Of a stretch of DNA of 64,000 bases, positions 38,670 through 46,768 are shown piece by piece. The position numbers were made by a program, and so were the translations under genes. How positions within the stretch are numbered: position 1 is the first letter of the stretch; the number at the start of each line of letters is the position of its first letter. The DNA is from Piscibacillus sp052246295 (GTDB lineage Bacteria; Bacillota; Bacilli; Bacillales; Alkalibacillaceae): the NCBI GenBank assembly GCA_052246295.1, contig JBQQCO010000015.1. One strand, written 5' to 3'. The notes under the pieces are model-generated. The model saw only the letters and a program-made list of their open reading frames with translations. It was not told where the DNA came from and did not search any database.

Positions 38670-39673
38670 CGAAAAATATATTACAAGTTGAAAACTTAAA
38701 AAAATATTTTAACGTTGGAAGAAATCAAACATTAAAAGCTGTTGACGATGTAACTTTTTCAGTTAAAGAAGGCGAAACTTTTGGAGTCGTTGGGGAATCT
38801 GGTTGCGGTAAATCAACTGCAGGTAGAACCATCTTAACATTATATAATAAGACAGATGGTGACGTCCTATTTGATGGTGTCAATGTACATGACATTCCAG
38901 AAGAAGAACGCTTCAAGTTATTTAGACAGATGCAAATGATCTTCCAAGATCCTTATGCGTCTTTAAATCCTAGATCTACTGTTAAGGAAATTATTTCTGA
39001 ACCAATGGAAGTTCATGGACTTTATAAAGATAAGCATGTACGCTTAGAGAAAGTTTACGAATTACTTGAAGAAGTTGGATTAAACCGTGACCATGCTAAT
39101 CGCTATCCTCATGAATTTAGCGGTGGTCAACGTCAACGTATTGGTATTGCTAGAGCCTTAGCATTAGAGCCGAAATTTATTATTTGTGATGAACCAATAT
39201 CTGCCTTAGACGTCTCTGTTCAAGCACAAATTATAAATTTATTAGAACGTCTTCAAGAAGAAAAAGGACTCACTTATTTATTTATTGCCCATGATTTATC
39301 AATGGTAAGACATATTTCTGACCGAATTGCCGTTATGTATTTGGGACATATTGTTGAATTAACGGATAGCAAAACATTATACGATGAACCGCTTCATCCA
39401 TATACAAATGCATTGCTATCAGCCGTACCAATTCCTGACCCAGATATCGAAGAAAGCCGATCACGAATTGTTTTAGAAGGCGATTTACCAAGCCCAATGG
39501 ACCCACCTTCTGGCTGTGTATTTCGGACACGCTGTCCATTAGCACAAGACATATGTGCCCAAAAGAAACCAACTCTAACAGAAGTTGAAGATGGACGTCA
39601 TGTAGCTTGTCACTTATATGACCCTGAGGTTTATGAGATGGAATCAACTAATTTACAACAAATGCATAAATAA
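38666..39673 (+). CDS. ykfD: Peptide ABC transporter ATPase YkfD
   Basis: The 335-residue second ATPase of the transporter has Walker [11 protein letters not shown], signature [22 protein letters not shown] (paraphrased) and Walker [15 protein letters not shown], with the OppF-type C-terminus and a cysteine cluster. It pairs with DppD. The ATG at 38666 follows AGGAGGAG; an earlier ATG within ykfC has no ribosome site. It ends the nine-gene operon before a perfect 36-bp palindrome terminator. Confidence 0.93.
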   Translation: MTKNILQVENLKKYFNVGRNQTLKAVDDVTFSVKEGETFGVVGESGCGKSTAGRTILTLYNKTDGDVLFDGVNVHDIPEEERFKLFRQMQMIFQDPYASLNPRSTVKEIISEPMEVHGLYKDKHVRLEKVYELLEEVGLNRDHANRYPHEFSGGQRQRIGIARALALEPKFIICDEPISALDVSVQAQIINLLERLQEEKGLTYLFIAHDLSMVRHISDRIAVMYLGHIVELTDSKTLYDEPLHPYTNALLSAVPIPDPDIEESRSRIVLEGDLPSPMDPPSGCVFRTRCPLAQDICAQKKPTLTEVEDGRHVACHLYDPEVYEMESTNLQQMHK

Positions 39674-39709
39674 GAAAATCCAGTATGCAATATTGCATAC
39701 TGGATTTTC
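39674..39709. terminator. Perfect 36-bp palindrome ending the dpp-ykf operon
   Basis: An 18-bp half (GAAAATCCAGTATGCAAT) is followed directly by its exact reverse complement and then CTTTAGG. It lies between ykfD and the converging DUF202 gene and can act in both directions. Confidence 0.85.
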
Positions 39710-39746
39710 TTTAGGCAAAAACATCACGATTTTTTGTCTTTTTAAA

Positions 39747-40103
39747 TTAATAAACTAAAAAGTAAAAGAAAAATAGTAAAACGATAAATACAGTAAATAT
39801 TGAAACTAACCACACAATACGGTTGGAAGGTTGAAAGGTTTGCTCATTAATCTGTCTTTTCTTTACGAGGTAACTCATTGTTGCGAACACAATAATAATT
39901 AAACCTAATATTACAGAAAAGATTCCAATCAATTCAGCAACTTGATCTGATAACACAGTTGTTGTCTGAGTAGAAAAATGAATATTGACGATTAAAAAAC
40001 CAATACCTATCATTGCCAATGCAGTTCGAATCCAGGCCAAATAAGTTCTCTCATTTGCTAGATGTTGCTGGATATATTTTGAATCAATTGTTGTCTTAGT
40101 CAT
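39747..40103 (-). CDS. YidH/DUF202 small membrane protein
   Basis: The 118-residue protein has a cytosolic N-terminus with the family motif NERTYLAWIRTALAMIG (17-33) and three TM segments (about 24-45, 55-78, 93-116). DUF202 proteins have no proven activity. It follows the SulP gene on the same strand, separated by a weak hairpin, so it may be the last member of the sulfur operon; this link is inferred from position. Confidence 0.82.
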   Translation of the reverse strand: MTKTTIDSKYIQQHLANERTYLAWIRTALAMIGIGFLIVNIHFSTQTTTVLSDQVAELIGIFSVILGLIIIVFATMSYLVKKRQINEQTFQPSNRIVWLVSIFTVFIVLLFFFYFLVY

Positions 40104-40151
40104 CTTCTCACCTTCTGTTCAAAACTAAAACTTTTTAAAAAGAGAAAGAGA

Positions 40152-40178
40152 AAATAGAGACCTAAGCCTCTATTCCCC
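40152..40178 (-). terminator. Weak terminator after the SulP gene
   Basis: AATAGAG and CTCTATT form a 7-bp stem followed by TTCTCTTTCTCTTTTT on the minus strand; it overlaps the SulP stop codon. Confidence 0.5.
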
Positions 40179-41828
40179 CTCTTCTAAACATTGTTTAATC
40201 GAATGATATTGTACTCTTTTACCATACTTTTCTTCCCAACCAGCTTTTCTCGTTAAATCTCTAACTGGTCCTTTCATATTTGCAATGAGTATTCTTACAC
40301 CATAGTCATCATACTCTTGAATAATTCGGTCTAACTCGTCCACTGCAACAGCGTCCATATCATTTACGCTTGAGAAATCTAATATAATACGTTTAGTTTC
40401 ATCGTTCTTATCAATTAATTTCCCTAATTGATCCTCTAAAAACGCGATATTCGCAAAATATAATGATGCGTCAACACGAAAGACGATTGTATTTCCAAAC
40501 GTTTCTGCGTGAGGATAACGTTCAATGTTTCTATAAATATCCTCATCTTTTAAATAACCTAGTTTAGCAACGTGCGGGTATGCACTTCTCCAAATAAACA
40601 CTAATAATGAGAAGACAATACCAACAACAATACCTGTTTCAATTGAAGTTGATAACGTAGCTATGAATGTTACTAACAATGTCCAACCATCAATTTTCTT
40701 AACTTTAAATAGGTGTTTAGCTTCTTTATAATCAATCAAGCCGTAAACAGCTACCATAATAATCGCTGCTAATACAGATTGAGGTAAATAATAGAACCAA
40801 TCTGTAAAGAACATTAACGTTATAATGATTAAAACCGCTGTAATAACGGCTGCAAAACCAGTACGCGCTCCTGCTTGATAGTTAACAGCTGACCTTGAGA
40901 AACCACCTGTTACAGGATAAGCAGAGAAGAATGAACCGACAATATTGGCTGCACCTAAACCGTTTAATTCTTGGTTAGCGTTGATCTTGTAACCTTCTTT
41001 AGCTGCAATAGCCTTGGCAACGGCTACTGACTCCATGAAACCTACGAATGTAATGGTTAAGGCCACAGGTAATAGAGCTGTAATTGTATTCCACTCAAAC
41101 GCAGGAACAGATAATTCTGGAATCCCTGACGGAACTTCACCAACAATACCAACACCTTTATCTTGTAACTCAAATAGATAAACCACTAAACTACTGGCAA
41201 CCACGACAACAAGTGGTCCTGGAATCTTTGGTACATATTTCTTGAAAACAACTAACGTAATAATACTTGCTATCCCGATGGTTAATGAATAGTAATTGAT
41301 ATCAGGAATACTCAAAAAGGCATTATATAAAATTTCAAATACATTACCTTTCTCAATATCCGTTCCTAACAAGTTTTTTAGTTGTGACAAACCAATTATA
41401 ATAGCCGCAGCAGATGTAAAACCACTAATGACGGCATGCGATAAGAAATTAACTAAAAAGCCTAACTTAAAAAGTCCTAAAGCTAACTGCAGCACCCCTA
41501 CCATTAACGCTAATAAGAGAGCGTAGGAAACGAATTGATCTGATCCGGGTTCTGCTAGCTGTGATACACCTGAATAAACTAATAGGGATACCATCGCAAC
41601 AGGACCAACAGCGAGCTGTCTTGATGATCCTAAAAAAGCATATATGATTAACGGTATGGTTGATGCATAAAGACCAATTACTGGCGGAAGCCCCGCTAAC
41701 ATTGCATAAGCCATACCTTGTGGAATTAACATTATTGCGACGATAATACCAGCAATCATATCTCCCTTAAAATCCATACGATTGTAATTTTTCAACCAAT
41801 CTACCGCTGGAAAATAATCTTTTAGCAT
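40170..41828 (-). CDS. SulP family anion transporter with STAS domain
   Basis: The 552-residue protein has the SLC26/SulP core (about 20-420) with GIIVAIMLIPQGMAYAMLAGLPP and VTGGFSRSAVNYQAGA, and a C-terminal STAS domain (about 435-550) with RIILDFSSVNDMDAVAVDEL. SulP proteins move sulfate, bicarbonate or related anions. Placed downstream of the CstR-controlled persulfide genes, it could export or import sulfite, thiosulfate or sulfate; this is inference. A strong hairpin (41860-41890) lies between it and the gene before, so its expression may be partly separate. Confidence 0.88.
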   Translation of the reverse strand: MLKDYFPAVDWLKNYNRMDFKGDMIAGIIVAIMLIPQGMAYAMLAGLPPVIGLYASTIPLIIYAFLGSSRQLAVGPVAMVSLLVYSGVSQLAEPGSDQFVSYALLLALMVGVLQLALGLFKLGFLVNFLSHAVISGFTSAAAIIIGLSQLKNLLGTDIEKGNVFEILYNAFLSIPDINYYSLTIGIASIITLVVFKKYVPKIPGPLVVVVASSLVVYLFELQDKGVGIVGEVPSGIPELSVPAFEWNTITALLPVALTITFVGFMESVAVAKAIAAKEGYKINANQELNGLGAANIVGSFFSAYPVTGGFSRSAVNYQAGARTGFAAVITAVLIIITLMFFTDWFYYLPQSVLAAIIMVAVYGLIDYKEAKHLFKVKKIDGWTLLVTFIATLSTSIETGIVVGIVFSLLVFIWRSAYPHVAKLGYLKDEDIYRNIERYPHAETFGNTIVFRVDASLYFANIAFLEDQLGKLIDKNDETKRIILDFSSVNDMDAVAVDELDRIIQEYDDYGVRILIANMKGPVRDLTRKAGWEEKYGKRVQYHSIKQCLEEGE

Positions 41829-41859
41829 ACTTATTCACCTCTCATGCTGATAATCATCT

Positions 41860-41890
41860 AAAAGAAGGAGCAACTCTTGCTCCTTCTTTT
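41860..41890 (-). terminator. Hairpin between the MBL-rhodanese gene and SulP gene
   Basis: AAAAGAAGGAGCAA and TTGCTCCTTCTTTT form a perfect 14-bp stem with a 3-nt loop; the T's of the 3' arm serve as the tract. Likely a partial terminator within the sulfur gene cluster. Confidence 0.8.
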
Positions 41891-41913
41891 TAGAATGACC
41901 TAATTTTATAATT

Positions 41914-43044
41914 TTACTTAACCGCACAACGGTTAGGGCCAATTTCCATTTCGCGTTTCTTCTCTGTTTCTGGTGAAATTTTACCCATGTTTGTTTCGCG
42001 GATTTCTTGGTATGCATTTGGTTGTGGTGGTAAGTTCTCTGTAACCATACGACGGAATTCTTGCTCATCATCTACATTTAATCCGTGGTTTTCTTTGTAT
42101 AGTTCACCTAATTTTTCACCAACTGAACCGTCTTCGTTTAATTCATTATTTGTCATATAGTGTGCAGGTAACACAACTAATTCATCCGATAATTCTTTAT
42201 AACGTTTATATAACGTTTCACGTAAGTCACCAACCCAATCATCAGCTAGACCTGCTAAGTCAGGGCGTCCAATTGAATCAACGAATAAGATATCGCCAGA
42301 CATTAGATATTGATCGTCTACGATGAATGACGTAGAACCAATTGTGTGTCCTGGTGAATATAGTGCTTGAACACTAATTTTTGAAGAACCGATTTTAACA
42401 TCTTCTCCATCTTCTAATGGCTTGTATTCAAACTGTACTTCAGTTGCATCTTTTGGTGGTAACCAATAAGTTGCACCCGTTTTTTCTGCAATTTCACGTC
42501 CACCTGAGATGTGGTCAGCGTGTAAGTGCGTATCAAATGCATGTGTGATTTTAGCACTTTTTTCTTCTGCAAAGTTAATGAATACATCTGCCATACGTAC
42601 AGCATCAATCGTTGCCGCTTCACCGTCTGAGATGACCATGTAAGATAGGCAACCTTTACCTAAACGTACAAACTGGAATAGTTCACCGCCGTCTTTTAAG
42701 TCAGCGATCTTAACTGGCTCTAAGTGTTCACTCCATGCTTTCATACCGCCTTCTACTGAGTACACATTGTCAAAACCAGCTTCTACTAATTGTTCGGCAA
42801 CAAATTCTGATGATCCACCTTTAGCACAAACAACTGCTACATCACGATCTTTTGGTACCTTATCTTGAATTGGTTCAATTCCTTCAATTAAATCAAAGTA
42901 AGGAACGTTTAAATAATCAAAGTTATCTCCTTCAATTTTCCAATCTTCATAAGCATCCTCGTTACGAACATCCAATACGAATAAATCTTCTTTGTTTACA
43001 ACACGTTTTGCAATTTCTTGAACATTCATTGTTTTAACTGACAT
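41914..43044 (-). CDS. Rhodanese-metallo-beta-lactamase fusion (CstB/YrkH-like persulfide dioxygenase)
   Basis: The 376-residue protein joins an N-terminal rhodanese (about 1-105, with catalytic [11 protein letters not shown]) to a metallo-beta-lactamase of the persulfide dioxygenase type (about 120-330). The iron ligands are in [19 protein letters not shown] and [17 protein letters not shown]. aureus CstB, a known enzyme that turns low-molecular-weight persulfides into thiosulfate, has the catalytic MBL first; here a complete-looking rhodanese comes first and the C-terminus ends with GPNRCAVK. A 16-bp CstR operator overlaps the ribosome site. Confidence 0.88.
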   Translation of the reverse strand: MSVKTMNVQEIAKRVVNKEDLFVLDVRNEDAYEDWKIEGDNFDYLNVPYFDLIEGIEPIQDKVPKDRDVAVVCAKGGSSEFVAEQLVEAGFDNVYSVEGGMKAWSEHLEPVKIADLKDGGELFQFVRLGKGCLSYMVISDGEAATIDAVRMADVFINFAEEKSAKITHAFDTHLHADHISGGREIAEKTGATYWLPPKDATEVQFEYKPLEDGEDVKIGSSKISVQALYSPGHTIGSTSFIVDDQYLMSGDILFVDSIGRPDLAGLADDWVGDLRETLYKRYKELSDELVVLPAHYMTNNELNEDGSVGEKLGELYKENHGLNVDDEQEFRRMVTENLPPQPNAYQEIRETNMGKISPETEKKREMEIGPNRCAVK

Positions 43045-43050
43045 CTTTTT

Positions 43051-43066
43051 ATACCCCCTGCGGTAT
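43051..43066 (-). promoter_or_regulatory. CstR operator 4 (before the MBL-rhodanese gene)
   Basis: ATACCGCAGGGGGTAT (minus strand) keeps both half-sites ATACC and GGTAT with the same 6-nt centre length as the other three sites and contains the SD GGGGG, so repressor binding here could block transcription through the gene start. Confidence 0.6.
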
Positions 43067-43077
43067 TATTTTTGTGG

Positions 43078-43106
43078 TAATAAAAGAACTTGGAAGTGGA
43101 CCAAGT
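43078..43106 (-). terminator. Terminator-like hairpin after the TusA-rhodanese gene
   Basis: ACTTGG and CCAAGT flank a 7-nt loop, followed by TCTTTTATT on the minus strand, upstream of CstR operator 4. The downstream MBL gene may therefore need its own promoter, which I could not identify with confidence. Confidence 0.55.
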
Positions 43107-43139
43107 CCTCACTTAATAATAAACAATCTTACTAAAGCT

Positions 43140-43709
43140 TTACTTACTTTCAACGTCTCCATCCCATTCACTCATACCAGGAACAACGTTGTAAACTTTA
43201 TTAAATCCTTTTTCTCTTAATAATTGAGCTGCCATATCACTACGGTTTCCAGTACGACATACAACATAAATTTCCTCGTCTTGATTTAGTTCGGTAGCAC
43301 GGTCTTCTAATTCACCAAATGGAATTGAGATAGCATTTGGAATATGACCAAACGCATACTCTGCAGATTCACGTACATCTAAAACTGTAACGTTACCTGA
43401 ATCTAGTTTTTGCTTTAAGTCATCATTGTTAACTTTTTGATCATAAGAAGTTTCTTCTCCAGACTCACCTTCAGAAGCTTTGCGTACATAGTGTTTTAAT
43501 ACGTCACCTTCTTCAACTGTACCTAAATACTGATGACCACTACGCTCTGCCCAAGCTTTTAAGTCTGCTTTCGAACCTTGGTCTGTCGCTTCGATTAATA
43601 AAACTTTCCCAGGCTCTACATTTTCAATTTCCTTACGTGTTTTTACGATTGGCATTGGGCATGCAAGACCTTTCGCATCTAACACATGATCGGCATTAAT
43701 ATTAGTCAT
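43140..43709 (-). CDS. TusA-rhodanese fusion sulfurtransferase (YrkF-like)
   Basis: The 189-residue protein has an N-terminal TusA domain (about 8-78) with LDAKGLACPMPIVK and a C-terminal rhodanese (about 95-185) with active-site VCRTGNRSDMAAQ. Both catalytic cysteines are present, so the protein can pass persulfide sulfur from one domain to the other. An extra TTG two codons upstream lies too close to the SD; the ATG at 43709 has GGAGGG 7 nt before it. It resembles CstA of S. aureus, which joins rhodanese, TusA and DsrE parts. Confidence 0.9.
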   Translation of the reverse strand: MTNINADHVLDAKGLACPMPIVKTRKEIENVEPGKVLLIEATDQGSKADLKAWAERSGHQYLGTVEEGDVLKHYVRKASEGESGEETSYDQKVNNDDLKQKLDSGNVTVLDVRESAEYAFGHIPNAISIPFGELEDRATELNQDEEIYVVCRTGNRSDMAAQLLREKGFNKVYNVVPGMSEWDGDVESK

Positions 43710-43727
43710 AGACAATCCCTCCAGTAA

Positions 43728-44027
43728 TTATTTTTCAACTGGTCCTTCCCAGCCTAGCATTCCGTCTTCCATGTTGGTAACGTCATAGCCCTTACTTTGT
43801 AGAAACTGTGTCGCTTGGCCACTACGTCCACCAGAACGGCATACCATAATATATTCTTTATTCTTATCTAATTCATTTTCACGAAATTCGATTAATCCAA
43901 GTGGAATGTTCACGGCACCAGGTATCTTACCTTCTTGTACCTCTTCAACTTCACGAACATCGATTAAGTTTAAATCTTCACCTTTAGCTAGCTTTTCTTG
44001 TACTGTTTTAGAGTCAATAGTCTTCAT
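43728..44027 (-). CDS. Single-domain rhodanese sulfurtransferase
   Basis: The 99-residue protein is one rhodanese domain with catalytic loop VCRSGGRSGQ and LIDVREVEEVQEGKIPGAVNIP, the standard N-terminal CH2-type elements. It likely passes sulfane sulfur between the TusA, DsrE and MBL proteins made from the same operon. It lies 18 bp after dsrE and 18 bp before the TusA-rhodanese gene. Confidence 0.92.
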   Translation of the reverse strand: MKTIDSKTVQEKLAKGEDLNLIDVREVEEVQEGKIPGAVNIPLGLIEFRENELDKNKEYIMVCRSGGRSGQATQFLQSKGYDVTNMEDGMLGWEGPVEK

Positions 44028-44045
44028 TATGAATTACCTCCTCTA

Positions 44046-44525
44046 TTAGATAAATAGGTTGATGGCGCCATCTTCACCTTCAGCAATATAAGCTGCTACA
44101 CCACCATACTCAATATCATCTAGAAGTTCTTCCTTCTTAAGTCCTAGTAAATCCATTGTCATTGTACAAGCAAGAATTGTAATATCTTGCTCTTTTGCCA
44201 TATCGATTAAATCTGGTAATGGCATCGCATTGTGTTTTTTCATAACACCTTTAATCATTTTTGGACCCATACCTAAGAACTGCATTTTAGATAGTGGCAT
44301 GTTGTCAGCCCCACGAGGCATCATTTTACCAAACATTTTTTCCATAAATGATTTGCTTGGTTGTAATTTTTCATCTTTACGTAATGCGTTTAACCCCCAG
44401 AAAGTGTGGAAAATCGTTACGTCATGATCATAAGCGGCAGCACCGTTTGCAATAATATAGGCTGCCATAGCTTTATCGTACTCACCGCTGAATAAGATGA
44501 TATTTGTCTTTTTGTTTTCAGCCAT
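44046..44525 (-). CDS. DsrE/DsrF-like sulfur relay protein (YrkE-like)
   Basis: The 159-residue protein matches the DsrE2-type family found with TusA and rhodanese genes. It has NIILFSGEYDKAMAAYIIANGA at the start, a Met-rich middle with FGKMMPRGADNMPLSKM and the conserved cysteine in ILACTMTMDLLG (about 120), the probable sulfur-carrying residue. A CstR operator and a 5' hairpin (GAGGTAG/CTACCTC) precede it. Confidence 0.88.
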   Translation of the reverse strand: MAENKKTNIILFSGEYDKAMAAYIIANGAAAYDHDVTIFHTFWGLNALRKDEKLQPSKSFMEKMFGKMMPRGADNMPLSKMQFLGMGPKMIKGVMKKHNAMPLPDLIDMAKEQDITILACTMTMDLLGLKKEELLDDIEYGGVAAYIAEGEDGAINLFI

Positions 44526-44590
44526 GTTAAATCTCCTCCCGATTGTTTTTTGAGGGAGGTAGCCTTTTAATGACTACCTCACAATTACTT

Positions 44591-44606
44591 ATACCCGTAT
44601 AGGTAT
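44591..44606 (-). promoter_or_regulatory. CstR operator 3 (before dsrE)
   Basis: ATACCTATACGGGTAT on the minus strand, the same half-sites as the other operators, 66 bp before the dsrE ATG. No strong promoter accompanies it. Confidence 0.65.
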
Positions 44607-44623
44607 ATAATAAACTAAAAAAA

Positions 44624-44851
44624 TTAACCCTTTTTAATATAGAACGTAAATACTCCGTTATCTTCATTCATGTCAACTAGCTCATGACCTGAAGACTTGC
44701 ACCATGCTGTTAAGTCACTCTTAGCACCTGCGTCTGTAGCAACTACTTCTAAGATCTGACCGCTTTCGATGTCACCGATTGCTTTTTTAGTTTTTACAAT
44801 TGGCATTGGGCATGCTAGACCTTTTGCATCTAAAGTTTTGTTAATATCCAT
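44624..44851 (-). CDS. TusA family sulfur carrier protein
   Basis: The 75-residue protein is a stand-alone TusA/SirA domain with LDAKGLACPMPIVKTKKAI; the Cys of CPMP carries sulfur as a persulfide. A second cysteine lies in LTAWCKSSGH. It is nearly a copy of the TusA half of the fusion protein 1 kb downstream. It has its own promoter with a CstR operator. Confidence 0.93.
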   Translation of the reverse strand: MDINKTLDAKGLACPMPIVKTKKAIGDIESGQILEVVATDAGAKSDLTAWCKSSGHELVDMNEDNGVFTFYIKKG

Positions 44852-44887
44852 GAAAAATTCCTCCTAAGAAATATTTTAGTATTTTTA

Positions 44888-44930
44888 ATACCCTATGGGG
44901 TATATTAACTTATAAAAATTAATCCGTCAA
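44888..44930 (-). promoter_or_regulatory. tusA promoter with CstR operator 2
   Basis: TTGACG (44925-44930 reversed) and TAATAT (44902-44907 reversed) with a 17-bp spacer; the operator ATACCCCATAGGGTAT (44888-44903 reversed) overlaps the -10 and the start site, an ideal place for repression. Confidence 0.75.
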
Positions 44931-44951
44931 CAGTTTAAAATTATTTTTTTG

Positions 44952-45215
44952 TTAACGGCTTTTAACAAGCAGGTTAACCGCTTCTTTAACTTTATCTTCT
45001 GTTTCCTCACCATTTTCATTCGCTTCTTGAACACATTCGATGAGGTTATTACTTACAACAACTCCAATTGTACGATCAATCGCTGTACGGCTTGCAGATA
45101 ATTGGGTAATCACATCTTTACAATCTGCTCCTTCTTCCATCATACGAAGAACACCGCGTAATTGACCTTCCAATCGTTTTACTCTATTTTTTACTTTTGC
45201 ATCGTATTCCATCAT
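44952..45215 (-). CDS. cstR: Persulfide-sensing repressor CstR (CsoR family)
   Basis: The 87-residue four-helix CsoR-family repressor has KNRVKRLEGQLRGVLRMMEEG and two cysteines, in GADCKDV and LIECVQE. The histidine that copper-sensing CsoR uses between them is replaced (SNNLIEC), which is the CstR pattern for sensing persulfides by forming a di/trisulfide. Two adjacent ATGs are possible (45215 and 45212); the SD is GAGGAGG. It heads the sulfur operon and its own promoter holds operator 1. Confidence 0.9.
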   Translation of the reverse strand: MMEYDAKVKNRVKRLEGQLRGVLRMMEEGADCKDVITQLSASRTAIDRTIGVVVSNNLIECVQEANENGEETEDKVKEAVNLLVKSR

Positions 45216-45283
45216 GATTACCTCCTCTCGCTTATTATGATACAACGCAAAATTAATATTGTCATTTCTGACGTTACATATAC

Positions 45284-45312
45284 ATCATATACCCCTATAG
45301 GTATTTTGTCAA
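45284..45312 (-). promoter_or_regulatory. cstR promoter with CstR operator 1 in the spacer
   Basis: A perfect -35 TTGACA (45307-45312 reversed) and TATGAT (45284-45289 reversed) are 17 bp apart. The operator ATACCTATAGGGGTAT (45289-45304 reversed) fills the spacer, so the repressor would exclude RNA polymerase and regulate itself. Confidence 0.85.
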
Positions 45313-45315
45313 ACA

Positions 45316-45347
45316 TAAAAAAACTGGCGCCTTAATAAGGCACCAGT
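45316..45347 (-). terminator. Coat gene terminator
   Basis: ACTGGTGCCTTA and TAAGGCGCCAGT form a 12-bp stem (one mismatch) followed by TTTTTTT on the minus strand. It insulates the cstR promoter, whose -35 begins directly after it. Confidence 0.9.
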
Positions 45348-45358
45348 CTCTCAGATAA

Positions 45359-45946
45359 TTAGTCGTCACATTTAGCGCTCGCACCTGCTACAGAAGGATT
45401 TCTTCTCCATTCCGAAACCGGTAAAGCTCTTACTGGATCTAAACAAGCGATTGCCATAAATTCACATAAGTCTACAGTGATACAAATACCTGTGCGCTGA
45501 AGGTTTCTGATAGAATTTCCTCTGAAATAGTCACAAACGTCGTCTCCACCGGAACCAGGAGTTTGACCTCCCATGTTTACTGGAAGTAGTAATTCAAGTT
45601 CCGCACAACAGTTTTTCTTCACCTTACTAACACGGAATACAGGAGTTTCAATACAATCGAATTCTGTAAACGTGTTTTGGCCTTGAGTTCGTTGTACAGT
45701 AATAACGCTTTTTCCAATAAACTCGTCACAGTCACCTTTACAGTATAAAATGAATGGAACGGTGTCATTATTAGTAGTCGGACCAGTTGTTGGTGATAGT
45801 AAGTCATTAATTGACTGTTTACATCCGGTATCACAACCTTGACCTCTACCCGCTACTTCATCTTGTGCTGCAGCAATTTTAGCTACCGTTTTACAAACAC
45901 ATTTGTTGTTTTTGCAATCAAAATCGTTGCAATTATCTTCAAACAT
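45359..45946 (-). CDS. Cys-rich spore coat protein of the CotY/CotZ/ExsY family
   Basis: The 195-residue protein has 16 cysteines spread in the CotY/CotZ pattern (CNDFDCKNNKCVC at the N-terminus, YCKGDCDEF, KKNCCAELELLLPV, GICITVDLCEFMAIACLDP). Such proteins self-assemble by disulfides into the crust or exosporium of the spore. A matching SigK promoter precedes it. In B. subtilis the cotVWXYZ genes are far from this region, so this copy belongs to the accessory block. CotY versus CotZ cannot be decided. Confidence 0.9.
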   Translation of the reverse strand: MFEDNCNDFDCKNNKCVCKTVAKIAAAQDEVAGRGQGCDTGCKQSINDLLSPTTGPTTNNDTVPFILYCKGDCDEFIGKSVITVQRTQGQNTFTEFDCIETPVFRVSKVKKNCCAELELLLPVNMGGQTPGSGGDDVCDYFRGNSIRNLQRTGICITVDLCEFMAIACLDPVRALPVSEWRRNPSVAGASAKCDD

Positions 45947-45978
45947 TTATTCTCACCTCTCTTTTCATGGTTACAATA

Positions 45979-46005
45979 TAAAATATGTTGGGGCTCTAAA
46001 AGTGT
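45979..46005 (-). promoter_or_regulatory. Candidate SigK promoter of the coat gene
   Basis: CATATTTTA (45979-45987 reversed) exactly fits the SigK -10 CATANNNTA, with an AC of the -35 16 bp upstream, about 33 bp before the gene start. Confidence 0.65.
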
Positions 46006-46120
46006 ATAGGTCTTTGCTAGATATTTTTGGATTTTTAAAATCTATAGAAAAACACCCCCTTTGGAGTCGAAATTTGTTATCATGGAATAATAGAAAAGAT
46101 ATGTCATTGGAGGAGTCTGT

Positions 46121-46768
46121 ATGGGGGAATACCATGTACCTTTTATTGCTGTAGAGGGCCCTATTGGCGTCGGGAAAACCTCATTATCCAACAAGATTGC
46201 ACAACATTTCTACTTTCATTTACTTAAAGAAATTGTCGAAGAAAATCCTTTTTTAGGTAAGTTCTATGACAATATTGAAGAGTGGAGTTTTCAAACAGAA
46301 ATGTTCTTTTTGTGTAATCGATATAAGCAACTAGAGGATATTGAAAAACATTACTTACAACAAAGCAAGCCTGTTGTGTCTGATTATCATATATATAAAA
46401 ATATGATTTTTGCTAAACGAACATTAAATGAAAAACAGTTCAATAAATATGAACAAATTTTTCATACGTTAACGGATGATATGCCTAAACCTAATGTCAT
46501 GATTTACTTACACGCAAGCCTTGACACATTATTAGATCGGATTAGAAAACGGGGTAGGGAAGTTGAGAAGAATATTCAAGCAGATTATTTAATGCAGCTA
46601 TCTAAGGATTATGATCAATTCATGTATGAGTTTGAAGCTAATAATCCTGACATCCCTGTCATTCGCTTAAATGGAGATGACCTTGATTTTGTAAAACATC
46701 AAGACGATCTCGATTATATATTATCTATTGTTGAGAAGCATATTGAAAAAGGAGAAGTTGTTACATGA
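46121..46768 (+). CDS. dgk: Deoxyguanosine kinase
   Basis: The 215-residue kinase salvages deoxyguanosine. P-loop VEGPIGVGKTS (12-22), EIVEENPFLGKFYDNIEEWSF and the DYHIYKN (replacing DRS of Dck) are typical Dgk features, and RKRGREVEKN is the lid. GGAGGAG precedes the ATG. It overlaps dck by 4 bp. In B. subtilis this pair lies next to yaaH; here the 22-kb accessory block lies between. Confidence 0.93.
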   Translation: MGEYHVPFIAVEGPIGVGKTSLSNKIAQHFYFHLLKEIVEENPFLGKFYDNIEEWSFQTEMFFLCNRYKQLEDIEKHYLQQSKPVVSDYHIYKNMIFAKRTLNEKQFNKYEQIFHTLTDDMPKPNVMIYLHASLDTLLDRIRKRGREVEKNIQADYLMQLSKDYDQFMYEFEANNPDIPVIRLNGDDLDFVKHQDDLDYILSIVEKHIEKGEVVT

